Shown: positions 16,903-27,124, numbered from the stretch's first letter. The stretch is 64,000 nt of DNA from Planctomycetota bacterium (GCA_021791715.1 JAJYWB010000031.1:1-64000); one strand, 5' to 3'. Made by a program: numbers and translations. The notes: generated by a model from the letters alone, not told the origin.

Positions 16903-18330
16903 ATGGAGAACTCATCCGTGTCGAACTTTGAACCGGTACTGAGCCGCAACTGGAACGTCGCCGATTCGCACACGCTCAAGGTGTACGAATCGCGGGGGGG
17001 TTATCGCTCGGCCCGCAAGGCGCTGACCGAGCTCGACCCCGACAAGGTCGTGACGATCGTCAAAGATTCCGAACTTCGCGGTCGAGGGGGGGCGGGATTT
17101 CCCTGCGGCATGAAATGGGGCTTCCTTCCCAAAGATCGTAAACAAACGTTGATGTGCATCAACGCCGACGAGAGCGAGCCCGCGACGTTTAACAATCGGA
17201 TTCTTATGGAGAAGGATCCGCATCAGTTGATCGAGGGAATCGTTCTCGGGTGTTTCGCGACGCGGGCGACGACGGCTTATCTTTACATTCGGTTTGAATA
17301 TATTCACGCGTTCCGGGTTTTAGAGGCGGCGATCGCCGAGGCCCGCGCCGCGGGGCATCTGGGGAAAAACATTTACGGGTCGGGGTTCGATCTCGAAATC
17401 TGGGTGCATCGCGGCGCGGGGGCTTACATTTGCGGCGAGGAGACGGGACTGATCGAAAGCCTCGAGGGAAAACGGGGCTGGCCGAGGATCAAGCCCCCCT
17501 TCCCCGCGGTCGACGGAGCGTTCCATCACCCGACCGTCGTCAACAACGTGGAAACGCTTTGCTGCGTTCCGCATATCATCGAACGTGGCGCCGATTGGTT
17601 CAAATCGATCGGCACGCCGAAAAGCTACGGCCCCAAGCTTTATTGCGTATCGGGGCACGTGAACAAGCAAACGTGCGTCGAGCTGCCGCTCGGGGTCACG
17701 TGTCGCGAGCTGATCGACGTTCACGGCGGCGGCGTTTGGAAGGGTCGAAAGGCGAAGGCCGCGGTTCCCGGAGGGATCAGCATGGGGCTCCTCTCGGCCG
17801 CCGAACTCGACACCCCGCTCGATTTCGAGAGCCTCCGCAAACCGGGTTGCCTCGGCCTCGGCACCGCCGCGGTCACGGTGATCGACGATCACACGCCTAT
17901 TATTGATTATTTGTACAACACATCGCGATTTTTCGCCCACGAGAGCTGCGGCCAGTGCACTCCGTGTCGCGAGGGGACGGGATGGATGTATAAGATGATC
18001 AAGCGGATCAAGGCGGGAGGGGGACGGATCGAGGATCTCGACCAGATGGCGACTTTCGCGAACAATCTTGGCATCATGCCGGGGACGACGATCTGCGGGC
18101 TCGCCGACGGCGCGGCCTGGCCTGTTAAAAACGCGATCGCCAAGTTCCGCGGCGAGCTCGAAGAATACATCCGCGCGAATCAGAATCCCGCCCACGCGGT
18201 GAAACCGATTCAGACCGCGATCGCGCAGGGACGCGTCGTCGATCTCGCGGCGCTCGCGCTTTCGGCGGGAACGGTCCCCGCGCTCCCCTCCAACGATTTA
18301 CTGTCCGACGGTTCCTCACACGCGCGTTAA
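16903..18330 (+). CDS. nuoF: NADH-quinone oxidoreductase subunit F
   Basis: This subunit carries FMN, the NADH site and cluster N3. Visible are the nucleotide-binding GRGGAGFPCGMKWGF (about 61-75; the usual Thr after FP is Cys here), CGEETGLIESLEGKRG near 180, and the [4Fe-4S] motif SCGQCTPCREGTGW near 350 with a further Cys in TTICGLADGAAWP. Length 475 residues, with about 30 residues beyond the core at the C-terminus. It lies 11 bp before nuoG. Confidence 0.95.
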   Translation: MENSSVSNFEPVLSRNWNVADSHTLKVYESRGGYRSARKALTELDPDKVVTIVKDSELRGRGGAGFPCGMKWGFLPKDRKQTLMCINADESEPATFNNRILMEKDPHQLIEGIVLGCFATRATTAYLYIRFEYIHAFRVLEAAIAEARAAGHLGKNIYGSGFDLEIWVHRGAGAYICGEETGLIESLEGKRGWPRIKPPFPAVDGAFHHPTVVNNVETLCCVPHIIERGADWFKSIGTPKSYGPKLYCVSGHVNKQTCVELPLGVTCRELIDVHGGGVWKGRKAKAAVPGGISMGLLSAAELDTPLDFESLRKPGCLGLGTAAVTVIDDHTPIIDYLYNTSRFFAHESCGQCTPCREGTGWMYKMIKRIKAGGGRIEDLDQMATFANNLGIMPGTTICGLADGAAWPVKNAIAKFRGELEEYIRANQNPAHAVKPIQTAIAQGRVVDLAALALSAGTVPALPSNDLLSDGSSHAR

Positions 18331-18341
18331 GGTTTTAATCG

Positions 18342-20087
18342 ATGACGACGATTTACATCGACGGCGACGAGTTCACGTTGGAAAACGGTGAACATATCAA
18401 CGCGATTCAGGCCGCGGCGCGGTTCGGGATCGAGATTCCCTATTATTGCTGGCATCCCGCGCTTTCGGTCGTCGCCAATTGCCGGATGTGCGAGGTCGAG
18501 GTCGGTTCGCGCGATCCCAAGACGGGGGAGATCCGGATGCTCCCCAAACTTGTTCCCGCGTGCCAAACGCCCGCGAAGGATCAAACCGTTTTGGTGACGA
18601 AAAGCCCGAAGGTTCTCGAGCATCGGCGGATGATCATGGAGCTTTTGTTGCTCAATCACCCGCTCGACTGCCCCGTCTGCGACCAGGCTGGGGAATGCGG
18701 GCTGCAAGATTTCAGCTACGATCACGGCCGCGCCGAACATCGATTCGTCGAAACCCGCAACGTGAACCCGCGGAAAGACGTCTCCGATCAAATTCAATTG
18801 AATTCGGATCGGTGTATTATGTGCACGCGATGCGTGCGATTCACCCGCGAGATCACCCGAACCGGGGAGCTGCAGGTGATGCGTCGCGGCGAGCACGCCG
18901 AGATCGGCGTCTTCCCCGATCACGAGCTCGATAATCCGCTCGCGGGCAACGTCGTCGATATTTGCCCCGTGGGCGCGCTTCTCGATAAAGACTTTTTACA
19001 CAAACAACGCGTTTGGTTTTTAAGCAAGCATAATTCGATTTGCACGGGTTGTTCGACGGGTTGCAACATCACGGTCGAGGAGAACAAAGGCGCGGCGTGG
19101 CGCCACAAACCTCGGTACAACCCGCATGTGAACGATTATTGGATTTGCGACGAGGGACGCCGCGGCTACAAGGTCGCGAACGATCCCGAGTTGTTGGACG
19201 CGACGTACGTGCTTGAGGACGGCGATCACCGCGCGACTCCGATCGATCAGGCGATCGCCGCGGTTTCGCGCAATCTGGCGTTGATCGCCCGCGAAGGGGG
19301 GAAAATCGCCGCGATCGTCTCGCCGTTTTTGACCGTCGAAGAGGCGTATTTGCTTTGCAAATATATTAAGACGATCAGTCCTTCAAGCGTTTTGGCGCTC
19401 GGCCCCGTTCCCCGATCGGGCGAAGACGCGACGTGGCTTCCCGATAAATCGCAGGGGCGCACGGGCGACGTGAGCTTCGTCGTGTGTCGACCGTTCACGA
19501 TCCGCGCCGAGAAGTGTCCCAATAGGCGCGGCGTCGAGGAGATCGTTCGTCATTTCCAGGGCGAGGTGATCGATTACGCGTCGATCGCGGCGCGGATCGG
19601 CGGCGGCGAGTTCCAGGCGGCGTACGTCACCTCGAACGCTCCCGAACCCGCGTTCGACGAGTCGACGGCGGCGACGATTCGCCGCGGCGTTTCGTTCCTG
19701 GTCGTACAAGACACGAGGGTCACTCCGCTCGCGAATCAGGCCGACGTCGTGCTCGCGGGAGGGACTTACGCCGAGAAGGCGGGGTGTTATGTGAATCACG
19801 ACGGTCGGTTGCAGTTCGCCGAGGCGGCGTTGCCGCCGCGCGAGGGGGTGTTGCCCGACCTCGACCTCTTCGCGATTTTACTCGAACGGGGCGCGGGCCC
19901 GATTCGGTCGTCCGAGGTTCTCGCCGAACTCGCCGCCGAGATCGACGTTTTCGCGGTCGCGGCGGGGGGACGACTTCCCGAATTCGGGGCGACGATCGGC
20001 GGCGCCGAGCCGAACGGAACCGCGCCCAAGAACGGCTCGGTTTATGAACAACTTTATCAAGATCCGTGGGCGGGCGCGCGGCGTTGA
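18342..20087 (+). CDS. nuoG: NADH-quinone oxidoreductase subunit G
   Basis: This is the peripheral-arm subunit with several iron-sulfur clusters. In order: a [2Fe-2S] domain (YYCWHPALSVVANCRMCEVE), the His-Cys3 segment (CPVCDQAGECGLQDF), two [4Fe-4S] motif parts (CIMCTRCVRF and CPVGAL), then CTGCSTGCNI with a later Cys in WICDEGR, the pattern of the extra N7-type cluster found in some bacteria. The molybdopterin-like domain that follows is shortened, giving 581 residues against about 900 in Escherichia coli. That length is common in other phyla. Confidence 0.94.
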   Translation: MTTIYIDGDEFTLENGEHINAIQAAARFGIEIPYYCWHPALSVVANCRMCEVEVGSRDPKTGEIRMLPKLVPACQTPAKDQTVLVTKSPKVLEHRRMIMELLLLNHPLDCPVCDQAGECGLQDFSYDHGRAEHRFVETRNVNPRKDVSDQIQLNSDRCIMCTRCVRFTREITRTGELQVMRRGEHAEIGVFPDHELDNPLAGNVVDICPVGALLDKDFLHKQRVWFLSKHNSICTGCSTGCNITVEENKGAAWRHKPRYNPHVNDYWICDEGRRGYKVANDPELLDATYVLEDGDHRATPIDQAIAAVSRNLALIAREGGKIAAIVSPFLTVEEAYLLCKYIKTISPSSVLALGPVPRSGEDATWLPDKSQGRTGDVSFVVCRPFTIRAEKCPNRRGVEEIVRHFQGEVIDYASIAARIGGGEFQAAYVTSNAPEPAFDESTAATIRRGVSFLVVQDTRVTPLANQADVVLAGGTYAEKAGCYVNHDGRLQFAEAALPPREGVLPDLDLFAILLERGAGPIRSSEVLAELAAEIDVFAVAAGGRLPEFGATIGGAEPNGTAPKNGSVYEQLYQDPWAGARR

Positions 20088-20169
20088 TCGATTTTTTAGG
20101 AACGGCTCGCGTCGGCTTCGGCGCGGCGGTTGAAAGACGTGGATTCAGGGCGAGAGGGCGGGGTCGAAG

Positions 20170-21237
20170 ATGTTGACATTCCTCGGTTTGACGGCTCTTT
20201 TGATCAAAATCGGTCTGGTCGTGGGGATCAGCCAGGGGGCGGTCGCGTACCTGATCTACGTCGAGCGTAAAATCGCGGCGTACGCGCAGGATCGGATCGG
20301 CCCCAACCGCTGCGGACGCGAGTTCGGCGTTCCGCTCGGGCTCATTCAGCCCCTCGCCGACGGCGCCAAAATGATCCTCAAGGAAGACGTTATTCCCAAG
20401 TATGTTCATAAGCCAACGTTCATCTTGGCGCCGATGATCGCGATCGTGACGGCGACGATCGGGTTCGCGGTCGTTCCATTCGGCCCGGTCGGCGCGGGAG
20501 CGCCTCGGCTCGGCGCCGATTGGCCGGTGCAGTTTCAGATCGCGCCCGGCGTCGATATCGGGATCGTCTACATCCTGGCGATCGGCAGCCTCGCGGTTTA
20601 CGCGGTCGTGCTCGCGGGCTGGTCGTCGAACAACAAATACTCGTTTCTTGGCGGGTTACGTTCGAGCGCGCAATTGATCAGTTACGAGATTCCGATGGGG
20701 CTTTCGATCCTGGGGATCGTGCTGCTCGCCAAATCGCTCGATCTCAACACGATCATCGAATGGCAGGATCGCCACGGCTGGGGGATCTTCTGGCAGCCCG
20801 TCGGGTTCCTGATTTTTCTCGTGAGCGCGTTCGCCGAGACGAACCGCTTGCCGTTCGATCTTCCCGAGTCCGAACAGGAGCTCGTCGGCGGGTTTCACAC
20901 CGAATATTCGGCAATGAAATTCGGCATGTTTTTCCTTGGAGAATATTTGCATGTGATCACGGTTAGTTTTCTGACGGTGATTCTTTTCTTCGGCGGGTGG
21001 GATTTGCCGTTCGTGCTGAGCGCCGATCAGACGAGCTGGATCTCGGCGATCTTCAAGGTGATCGTCATGATGTCGAAGGTTTCGTTGATGATCGTCTTTA
21101 TTATGTGGATTCGTTGGACACTGCCGCGGTTTCGCTACGACACGCTGATGAATCTGGCCTGGAAGTCGTTGCTTCCGCTCGGGCTGTTGAATTTGACGAT
21201 CACCGCGGTGGCGGCGCAGATGATCCTCGGCGGTTGA
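20170..21237 (+). CDS. nuoH: NADH-quinone oxidoreductase subunit H
   Basis: This membrane subunit links the quinone site to the proton-pumping arm. It has about eight hydrophobic helices in 355 residues. Family segments are visible: ERKIAAYAQDRIGPNRCG (about 36-53), ADGAKMILKEDVIP, and FAETNRLPFDLPESEQELVG near 220, followed by GFHTEYSAMKFGMFFLGEY. It is followed by nuoI after 47 bp. Confidence 0.95.
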   Translation: MLTFLGLTALLIKIGLVVGISQGAVAYLIYVERKIAAYAQDRIGPNRCGREFGVPLGLIQPLADGAKMILKEDVIPKYVHKPTFILAPMIAIVTATIGFAVVPFGPVGAGAPRLGADWPVQFQIAPGVDIGIVYILAIGSLAVYAVVLAGWSSNNKYSFLGGLRSSAQLISYEIPMGLSILGIVLLAKSLDLNTIIEWQDRHGWGIFWQPVGFLIFLVSAFAETNRLPFDLPESEQELVGGFHTEYSAMKFGMFFLGEYLHVITVSFLTVILFFGGWDLPFVLSADQTSWISAIFKVIVMMSKVSLMIVFIMWIRWTLPRFRYDTLMNLAWKSLLPLGLLNLTITAVAAQMILGG

Positions 21238-21284
21238 AAAGAGGGCGAAGCGGAGCGGGCGGAAGTTCCTTTTGGGAGAGAACG

Positions 21285-21827
21285 ATGCGACTTGACGATC
21301 CGTGTATCAAAAAGCTCGAGCCCCCCAAGCTGAACGTGTTCGAGCGAACGTACTTACCGCAGATTCTCGACGGTTTGGCGGTGACGGGGAGGCATATTTT
21401 GGGGGTGTTACGGGGGGAATCGATCACGATCGAGTATCCCGAGCAACCGCATCGTCCCAGCCCGAATTATCGCGGCGTGCATCGGTTGAACAAGGACGAG
21501 CAGGGGCGAGTGAAGTGTGTCGCGTGCATGTTGTGCGCGACGGCGTGTCCCGTGCACTGCATCGACATCATCGGCGCGACCGCCCCCGAGAATTGGTCGG
21601 ATCGCGAGAAATATCCCGAGAGTTTCGTGATCGACGAACTCCGCTGCATTTTTTGCGGGATGTGCGAGGAGGCGTGTCCGGTCGACGCGGTCGAACTGAC
21701 TTCGTTCTACGACTTGACCGGGCTTTCGCGCGAGGAGATGATTTTCGACAAAACCAAACTTCTTTCGGTTTATGATCTGACGAAAGAAGCCGAGCCTTCG
21801 CGGATGGGAAATTTAACGACGTTTTGA
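21285..21827 (+). CDS. nuoI: NADH-quinone oxidoreductase subunit I
   Basis: This subunit carries two [4Fe-4S] clusters (N6a and N6b) joining the peripheral arm to NuoB. The motifs CVACMLCATACPVHCI and CIFCGMCEEACPVDAV are both complete. Start: ATG at 21285 preceded by GGGAGAG; an open frame extends upstream to 20997 inside nuoH but that part is a shadow. Length 180 residues. The stop overlaps an in-frame alternative TTG start of nuoJ. Confidence 0.95.
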   Translation: MRLDDPCIKKLEPPKLNVFERTYLPQILDGLAVTGRHILGVLRGESITIEYPEQPHRPSPNYRGVHRLNKDEQGRVKCVACMLCATACPVHCIDIIGATAPENWSDREKYPESFVIDELRCIFCGMCEEACPVDAVELTSFYDLTGLSREEMIFDKTKLLSVYDLTKEAEPSRMGNLTTF

Positions 21828-21877
21828 AGCGGCGAGATACGACGGGCGACCGAAGCGAGCACGAACGGGATAATAGC

Positions 21878-22768
21878 GTGAACATCAACGATTTTAAAGA
21901 TGTGATTTTAGCGGGAGCGGTCGTGGTCGCGGGAGCGATCGGGACGTATCTGCTTTTGCCGCACCGTCACGGCCTGACGAAGCCGACCGCGGCGCGGTGG
22001 ATCGGCGGGGTTTTGGGTGCGGTCGCGATCGCGCTCGCTTTGTTGTTCTTCACCCCCCCCGGAACGTTCCTGCGGACGGTTTTCTTCTACGCGTTCGCGA
22101 TTCTTTCGCTCGCGGGAGCGGGTTTGACGATCACGAGCCGCGATCCGGTGGCGAGCGCGCTCTGGTTCGCGTCGGTGATCCTGGCGACCTCGGGTTTGTT
22201 CCTGCTCGCGGGGGCGCAATTCCTCGCCGCGGGAACGGTGATCGTTTACGCGGGAGCGATCATCGTCACGTTCCTTTTCGTGATCATGTTGGCAAGTAAG
22301 CAAGGGTGTGCGCTTTACGATCGATCGGCGCGGTCTCCCGCGGGCGCGACGTTCACCTGCTTCCTCCTGTTTTTCGGGCTTATGTACACATTATTGATCG
22401 CCAAAGGAGACGTTTCGTTCGGCGGGCTTAAAACTCCGTTTCGTGGGGCGATCACGGCGCGCGACGTCACTCCGACGACGTTCGGACCGCCGAACAAGTT
22501 CGGCACGGCGATTCACGTGTTCGAGAAGGCGATTCCTCAAACGTCGCGGCTCGCCCCGTCGCAGGTCGTTCCCGAGGCCGGGGCGTCGGCTTCCGGAATT
22601 CCTCCCAAACACGTCGCGGGGTTGGGAGGCGCGCTTTACGCCGACAATTTGATCGCGGTCGAGGCGGTCGGCGTCCTCCTATTCGTCGCACTGGTGGGGG
22701 CGGTCGCGATCGCCGGCCCGAAACCCCAGCCTCGCCCTGGAGCGTCCGCGAGACGATCGACTAATTAA
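21878..22768 (+). CDS. nuoJ: NADH-quinone oxidoreductase subunit J
   Basis: This hydrophobic complex I subunit has five predicted helices. The typical segment SRDPVASALWFASVILATSG, followed by LLAGAQFLAAGTVIVYAGAI, is clear. The start is uncertain: GTG at 21878 begins the hydrophobic protein (296 residues); a TTG at 21824 overlapping nuoI would add 18 polar residues. A polar loop of about 60 residues before the last helix makes it longer than the usual 170-200 residues. Confidence 0.9.
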   Translation: MNINDFKDVILAGAVVVAGAIGTYLLLPHRHGLTKPTAARWIGGVLGAVAIALALLFFTPPGTFLRTVFFYAFAILSLAGAGLTITSRDPVASALWFASVILATSGLFLLAGAQFLAAGTVIVYAGAIIVTFLFVIMLASKQGCALYDRSARSPAGATFTCFLLFFGLMYTLLIAKGDVSFGGLKTPFRGAITARDVTPTTFGPPNKFGTAIHVFEKAIPQTSRLAPSQVVPEAGASASGIPPKHVAGLGGALYADNLIAVEAVGVLLFVALVGAVAIAGPKPQPRPGASARRSTN

Positions 22769-22855
22769 CATGTACGCACGTTATTATTCTAAGTGTTTCG
22801 TCGGCTCGACGCGGTTCGACCGACCCTGGAGCGTGGAACCGATCGGAAGGGGAAC

Positions 22856-23305
22856 ATGACCGAAGCATTCCTCATGAATTACCTGATCCTGGGCGCGGCG
22901 TTGTTCGCGCTGGGGATGCTTGGATTTTTATGTCGGCGGAACATGATCGTCATGTTTCTCTCGGCCGAGATGATGCTCCAGGGGACGGCGCTGACATTTG
23001 TCGGCTTCGGCTCGTATTACGGCAATTGGACGGGCCAGGTGTTCACGATCGTGATTCTCACGGTCGCGGCGTGCGAGGCTTCGATCGCGTTGGCGTTGAT
23101 TTTGATTCTGTTTAATCGCAAGTCGTCGCTCGACGTCACGTTGTGGCGCGACATTCGCGAGCCCGGGGTGTTTCCGGTCGAGGAGATCGAGGCCCGGGCC
23201 GAGCCGTTCGAGCCCGTTCCAGGCCCCGAAAGTTATCCGCATTTAACCCCCGCCGGGATCGAGCCTTCGCATCCGAGTCAACCGTGGGAGGATCGTCGTG
23301 CCTAA
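22856..23305 (+). CDS. nuoK: NADH-quinone oxidoreductase subunit K
   Basis: This subunit has three transmembrane helices (about residues 5-24, 29-50, 60-84). The conserved glutamates are seen in FLSAEMMLQG and AACEASIALALIL. A Pro/Glu-rich C-terminal tail of about 50 residues extends the protein to 149, beyond the usual 100. The start at 22856 has GGAAGGGGAAC upstream; an open frame to 22793 is ignored. The end overlaps nuoL by 8 bp. Confidence 0.93.
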   Translation: MTEAFLMNYLILGAALFALGMLGFLCRRNMIVMFLSAEMMLQGTALTFVGFGSYYGNWTGQVFTIVILTVAACEASIALALILILFNRKSSLDVTLWRDIREPGVFPVEEIEARAEPFEPVPGPESYPHLTPAGIEPSHPSQPWEDRRA

Positions 23306-25331
23306 GTCGTCCGCGTGGCTGATTCCGTTCTTCCCCCTGCTGGGCTGTTTGATCACCGCGTGCGCGGGCAAATGGCTCAAGAAGTTCTCGCATATCCCCG
23401 TCGTCGCGGGGATCGCGCTCGCGTTCGTCGTTTCGTTCTTCCTTTGGGGCGCGGCGAGTTCGCCCGGAACGACCGTCGTTTACAACTGGATTTCGCTCGA
23501 TTCGCTCGATATCCCGGTCGTATTCCGGATCGACGGACTGACGACGATGATGCTTACGATGGTGACGTTCGTCGCCACGCTCGTCGCGGTGTTCGCGATC
23601 GGTTACATGGCCGACGATCCCGCTTATCCCAGGTTTTTCGCGTGCGTCGGCCTTTTCGTTTTCTCGATGACGGGTCTCGTCTTATCGAGCAATCTCGCGC
23701 TCACGTACGCGTTTTGGGAAGGCGTCGGCGTATGTAGTTATTTGCTGATCGGTTTTTGGTACGCCAGGCCCGAGGCCGCCGCAGCGGCGAAAAAAGCTTT
23801 TATGCTCAATCGCTTCGGCGATTTCGGCTTTATGACGGCGCTCTTATTGATTTGGTCGTCGGTTCACACGCTCGATTACGATTCGGTGTTCAAAGCCGAG
23901 ACGATCGCTTCGATTCCCGAAACGACCCGCTTCTGGATCGCGCTTTTGATGTTTTGGGGAGCGACCGCCAAAAGCGCCCAGCTTCCGCTTTACGTGTGGC
24001 TTCCCGACGCGATGGAGGGTCCGACCCCCGTTTCGGCTCTGATCCACGCGGCGACGATGGTGACCGCGGGAGTTTATCTCATCGCGCGGTCGGCGCCGCT
24101 GATCGTCACCGTCCCGTCGGTCTCGGTGATCGTCGCGGTCGTCGGTTGCCTCACGGCGCTCCTCGCGGCTCTCATCGCTCTCACCCAAACCGACCTCAAA
24201 CGCGTCCTCGCGTATTCGACGATCAGCCAACTGGGTTATATGTTCATGGGCCTGGGAGCGGGGATCGGCTCGAACGCGCGGTTCGCGATCACCGCGGGGA
24301 TGTTTCATTTGTTCACGCACGCGTTCTTCAAGGCGTTGCTCTTCCTCTCGTCGGGGAGCGTGATGCACGCGATGGGGGGCGTGATCGATATGCGTCGGTT
24401 CGGCGGGCTGAGGAATCGGCTGCCGTACACGCATCTGACGTTTGGAATCGGCTCGCTCGCTCTCGCGGGGATCTTTCCGCTCGCGGGTTTTTGGAGCAAA
24501 GACGAGATTCTGGGCGCGCTTTCGGCGGCTTCGCACGCGGCGCACGAGCTCGAACGGGGCGATTGGGCGCTCGTTTATTCGCTCGTGTATTGGGGAGCGG
24601 TTTTCACCGCGTTCCTCACCGCGTTTTATACGGGGAGGGCGTATTTCATGACGTTCTGGGGCCCCGAGAAGCTCCCCAGCCCCGACGATCCCGAGGCGGT
24701 CGCGACCGATCAAGGTTCGCACGATTCTCACGGCCATGACGATCACGGACACGCGGCTCACGGACACGACGATCACGGACACGGCGGTCACGTCGGTCAT
24801 GAATCGCCCGACGTGATGCTTGTTCCGCTTTATATTTTGGCGGGTTGCGCGGTTTTGGTCGGGATTGTTTTCGGCCCGACGGGTTGGTTCGCGGGACATC
24901 TCGAAACGACCCCGACGCTTCATTTCGAGGGGATGAAGGAACACGCGTTCTCGTGGGGGATCGCGCTTTTCAGCACGGTCGTCGCGGTCGCGGGGGCTTA
25001 CGTGAGCTTCGTCTTCTACGCCGAGCCGAACGGTCGACCCGCCGAGATCGCCAAAGCGATCAAGCCGTTGTACAATTTATCGCTCAACAAGTTTTATGTT
25101 GATGAATTGTACACATGGCTGATCGTCAAGCCGACTCGCGTGTTTGCGATGATCGCGCAATTTCTTGATGATTATCTGGTGCACGGGGTGTTGGTGCGGG
25201 GGACGGCGTGGCTGCCGAGGCTTCTCGCTCGCGACGCTCTTTCGCCTTCTCAGAACGGGCTGCTGCAATTTTACGCGGCTTCGACGGCGCTTTGCGTCGC
25301 GGTGTTGTTTATCGTATTGATGCTGATGTAA
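23298..25331 (+). CDS. nuoL: NADH-quinone oxidoreductase subunit L
   Basis: This large antiporter-like pumping subunit has 677 residues. Landmarks are NRFGDFGF, the lysine-containing WGATAKSAQLPLYVWLPDAM (about 214-233), GPTPVSALIHAATMVTAGVY and the long lateral helix region at the C-terminus. At about residues 473-501 a His-rich hydrophilic loop (about a dozen His with Asp and Gly) interrupts the helices, a probable metal-binding stretch. Start: GTG at 23298, overlapping nuoK. Confidence 0.95.
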   Translation: MPKSSAWLIPFFPLLGCLITACAGKWLKKFSHIPVVAGIALAFVVSFFLWGAASSPGTTVVYNWISLDSLDIPVVFRIDGLTTMMLTMVTFVATLVAVFAIGYMADDPAYPRFFACVGLFVFSMTGLVLSSNLALTYAFWEGVGVCSYLLIGFWYARPEAAAAAKKAFMLNRFGDFGFMTALLLIWSSVHTLDYDSVFKAETIASIPETTRFWIALLMFWGATAKSAQLPLYVWLPDAMEGPTPVSALIHAATMVTAGVYLIARSAPLIVTVPSVSVIVAVVGCLTALLAALIALTQTDLKRVLAYSTISQLGYMFMGLGAGIGSNARFAITAGMFHLFTHAFFKALLFLSSGSVMHAMGGVIDMRRFGGLRNRLPYTHLTFGIGSLALAGIFPLAGFWSKDEILGALSAASHAAHELERGDWALVYSLVYWGAVFTAFLTAFYTGRAYFMTFWGPEKLPSPDDPEAVATDQGSHDSHGHDDHGHAAHGHDDHGHGGHVGHESPDVMLVPLYILAGCAVLVGIVFGPTGWFAGHLETTPTLHFEGMKEHAFSWGIALFSTVVAVAGAYVSFVFYAEPNGRPAEIAKAIKPLYNLSLNKFYVDELYTWLIVKPTRVFAMIAQFLDDYLVHGVLVRGTAWLPRLLARDALSPSQNGLLQFYAASTALCVAVLFIVLMLM

Positions 25332-25402
25332 GGATTTAGGTTGACGAGGATTTCTTCGATTCGTGCGCGGGGACGAATCGGGGTCGAATCGGGGTGCGAT
25401 CG

Positions 25403-27121
25403 ATGGCGACTTTGCTTTGTTTCACGGTGCTGATTCCCCTGGTCGCGGCGTGCGTTTTGGCGCTCGTTCCCGGGCTCGGGTATCGAGAGTCGCGCTCGAT
25501 CGCGCTCGCGACGGCGATTTTATCGACGCTTTGCTCGGGGGCGCTGGCCTTCGCGTTCGAGGCGGGGAGGGTCGATCCGCAATTCGCTTTCGGTTCCAGC
25601 GAGGCGGGCTACGGCGCCCCTTGGATGGGGTCGGGGAGCGTACGGATCGCGTTCGGGCTCGACGGTTTGAGCGTTTGGCTCTTCGCGCTCAGCGCGCTCC
25701 TCACGGTCACGGGGGTGTGCGCCTCGTGGGAATCGGTTAAGGAGAAGGCCGCGGCTCATTACGCGCTTTTGCTCACGCTCGAGACGGGCCTACTCGGGCT
25801 TTTCGCCAGCCTCGACATCATCCAGTTTTACGTCTTCTTTGAATTCATGCTGATTCCGATGTTCTTTTTGATCGGAATTTACGGCGGACGCGAGCGAAGG
25901 AGGGCGTCGATCACATTTTTCCTCTATACGCTCGTGGGAAGCTTGCTCGCCCTCGCGGGGTTGATCTCGCTGGTCGTGATCAATTATTATTATGGAGATA
26001 AGCACGTTCTTACGTTTTCGATCCCCGAGCTGACGGCGGGGCTCGCCGCGATCACTCGTCCCGAATGGACCGACGTTCATCCCTGGTACACGAACCCGCA
26101 GGTGTTGATATTTTTGCTCTTGTTCGCGGGTTTCGCGGTGAAGGTTCCGTTGTTTCCGTTCCACACGTGGTTGCCGCTGGCGCATGTCGAGGCGCCGACC
26201 GCGGGATCGGTGATTCTGGCGGGGGTGATGCTCAAGGTGGGAACTTACGGGTTCTTACGTTTTAACATGGCGATGACTCCCCTGGGAGCGCGGGTTTTGT
26301 TTCCCACGCTCGCGTTTCTTTCGGTCGTCGGGGTGATTTACGGCGCGTTGACGGCGCTCGCACAAAGCGACGTCAAGCGGCTCGTCGCTTACAGTTCGGT
26401 GAGCCACATGGGATTGATCGCGCTTGGGCTTTTCTCGGCGACCGCGGTCGGGATGGAGGGGAGCGTGATCCAGATGGTGAATCACGGCCTGACGACGGGG
26501 GCGCTGTTCGCGTGCGTCGGGATTATTTACGAGCGTTATCACACGCGCGAGATGAGCGCGATGCGGGGGCTTTGGAAGCGGCTGCCGTTGTTCGCTTTCT
26601 TTTTGATCCTCGCTTCGATGGGATCGATCGCGTTGCCCGGATTGAACGGATTCGTGGGAGAATTTCCGATTTTGATCGGCGCGTTCCGCCGCGATCCGAC
26701 GACCGCGGTGATCGCGGCTACGGGGATGATTTTAGGCGCATATTATCTTTTAAGCATGGTTCAAAGGGTGGCGTTCGGGCCGCTCGAAGAGCCTGCTCAC
26801 GACGATCACGACGCTTCGGCTCACGCCGATCCGCACGCGGCTTCGGACGATCGTCACGAGCAAAAAGTTCGGCCCGTGGGTTGGCACGAAATCGTCGGGC
26901 TCGCGCCGTTGATGGCTTTCATCGTGATCATCGGCGTTTATCCGAAACCGTTCCTCGACCGGATCGTACCGGCGGTTCGCCCGATCGCGGCGCGTTTCCC
27001 CGATTCGGGATATCGCACGCCGAGCGAAGGTTCGACGACGGCGCTTTCGGCGCGGCGCGCCGACGCGGTCGCTCAAAGACATCCATTGAATTCCCTTGTG
27101 ACAAAGGAAACCGGACTTTAA
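25403..27121 (+). CDS. nuoM: NADH-quinone oxidoreductase subunit M
   Basis: This antiporter-like pumping subunit has 572 residues. Family segments include FFEFMLIPMFFLIGIYGG, AVKVPLFPFHTWLPLAHVEA with the conserved Lys, and SDVKRLVAYSSVSHMG. A second His/Asp-rich loop lies at about 464-487, parallel to that of NuoL. The start at 25403 (ATG) is preferred over GTG at 25394. nuoN begins 3 bp after the stop. Confidence 0.95.
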   Translation: MATLLCFTVLIPLVAACVLALVPGLGYRESRSIALATAILSTLCSGALAFAFEAGRVDPQFAFGSSEAGYGAPWMGSGSVRIAFGLDGLSVWLFALSALLTVTGVCASWESVKEKAAAHYALLLTLETGLLGLFASLDIIQFYVFFEFMLIPMFFLIGIYGGRERRRASITFFLYTLVGSLLALAGLISLVVINYYYGDKHVLTFSIPELTAGLAAITRPEWTDVHPWYTNPQVLIFLLLFAGFAVKVPLFPFHTWLPLAHVEAPTAGSVILAGVMLKVGTYGFLRFNMAMTPLGARVLFPTLAFLSVVGVIYGALTALAQSDVKRLVAYSSVSHMGLIALGLFSATAVGMEGSVIQMVNHGLTTGALFACVGIIYERYHTREMSAMRGLWKRLPLFAFFLILASMGSIALPGLNGFVGEFPILIGAFRRDPTTAVIAATGMILGAYYLLSMVQRVAFGPLEEPAHDDHDASAHADPHAASDDRHEQKVRPVGWHEIVGLAPLMAFIVIIGVYPKPFLDRIVPAVRPIAARFPDSGYRTPSEGSTTALSARRADAVAQRHPLNSLVTKETGL

Positions 27122-27124
27122 CCC

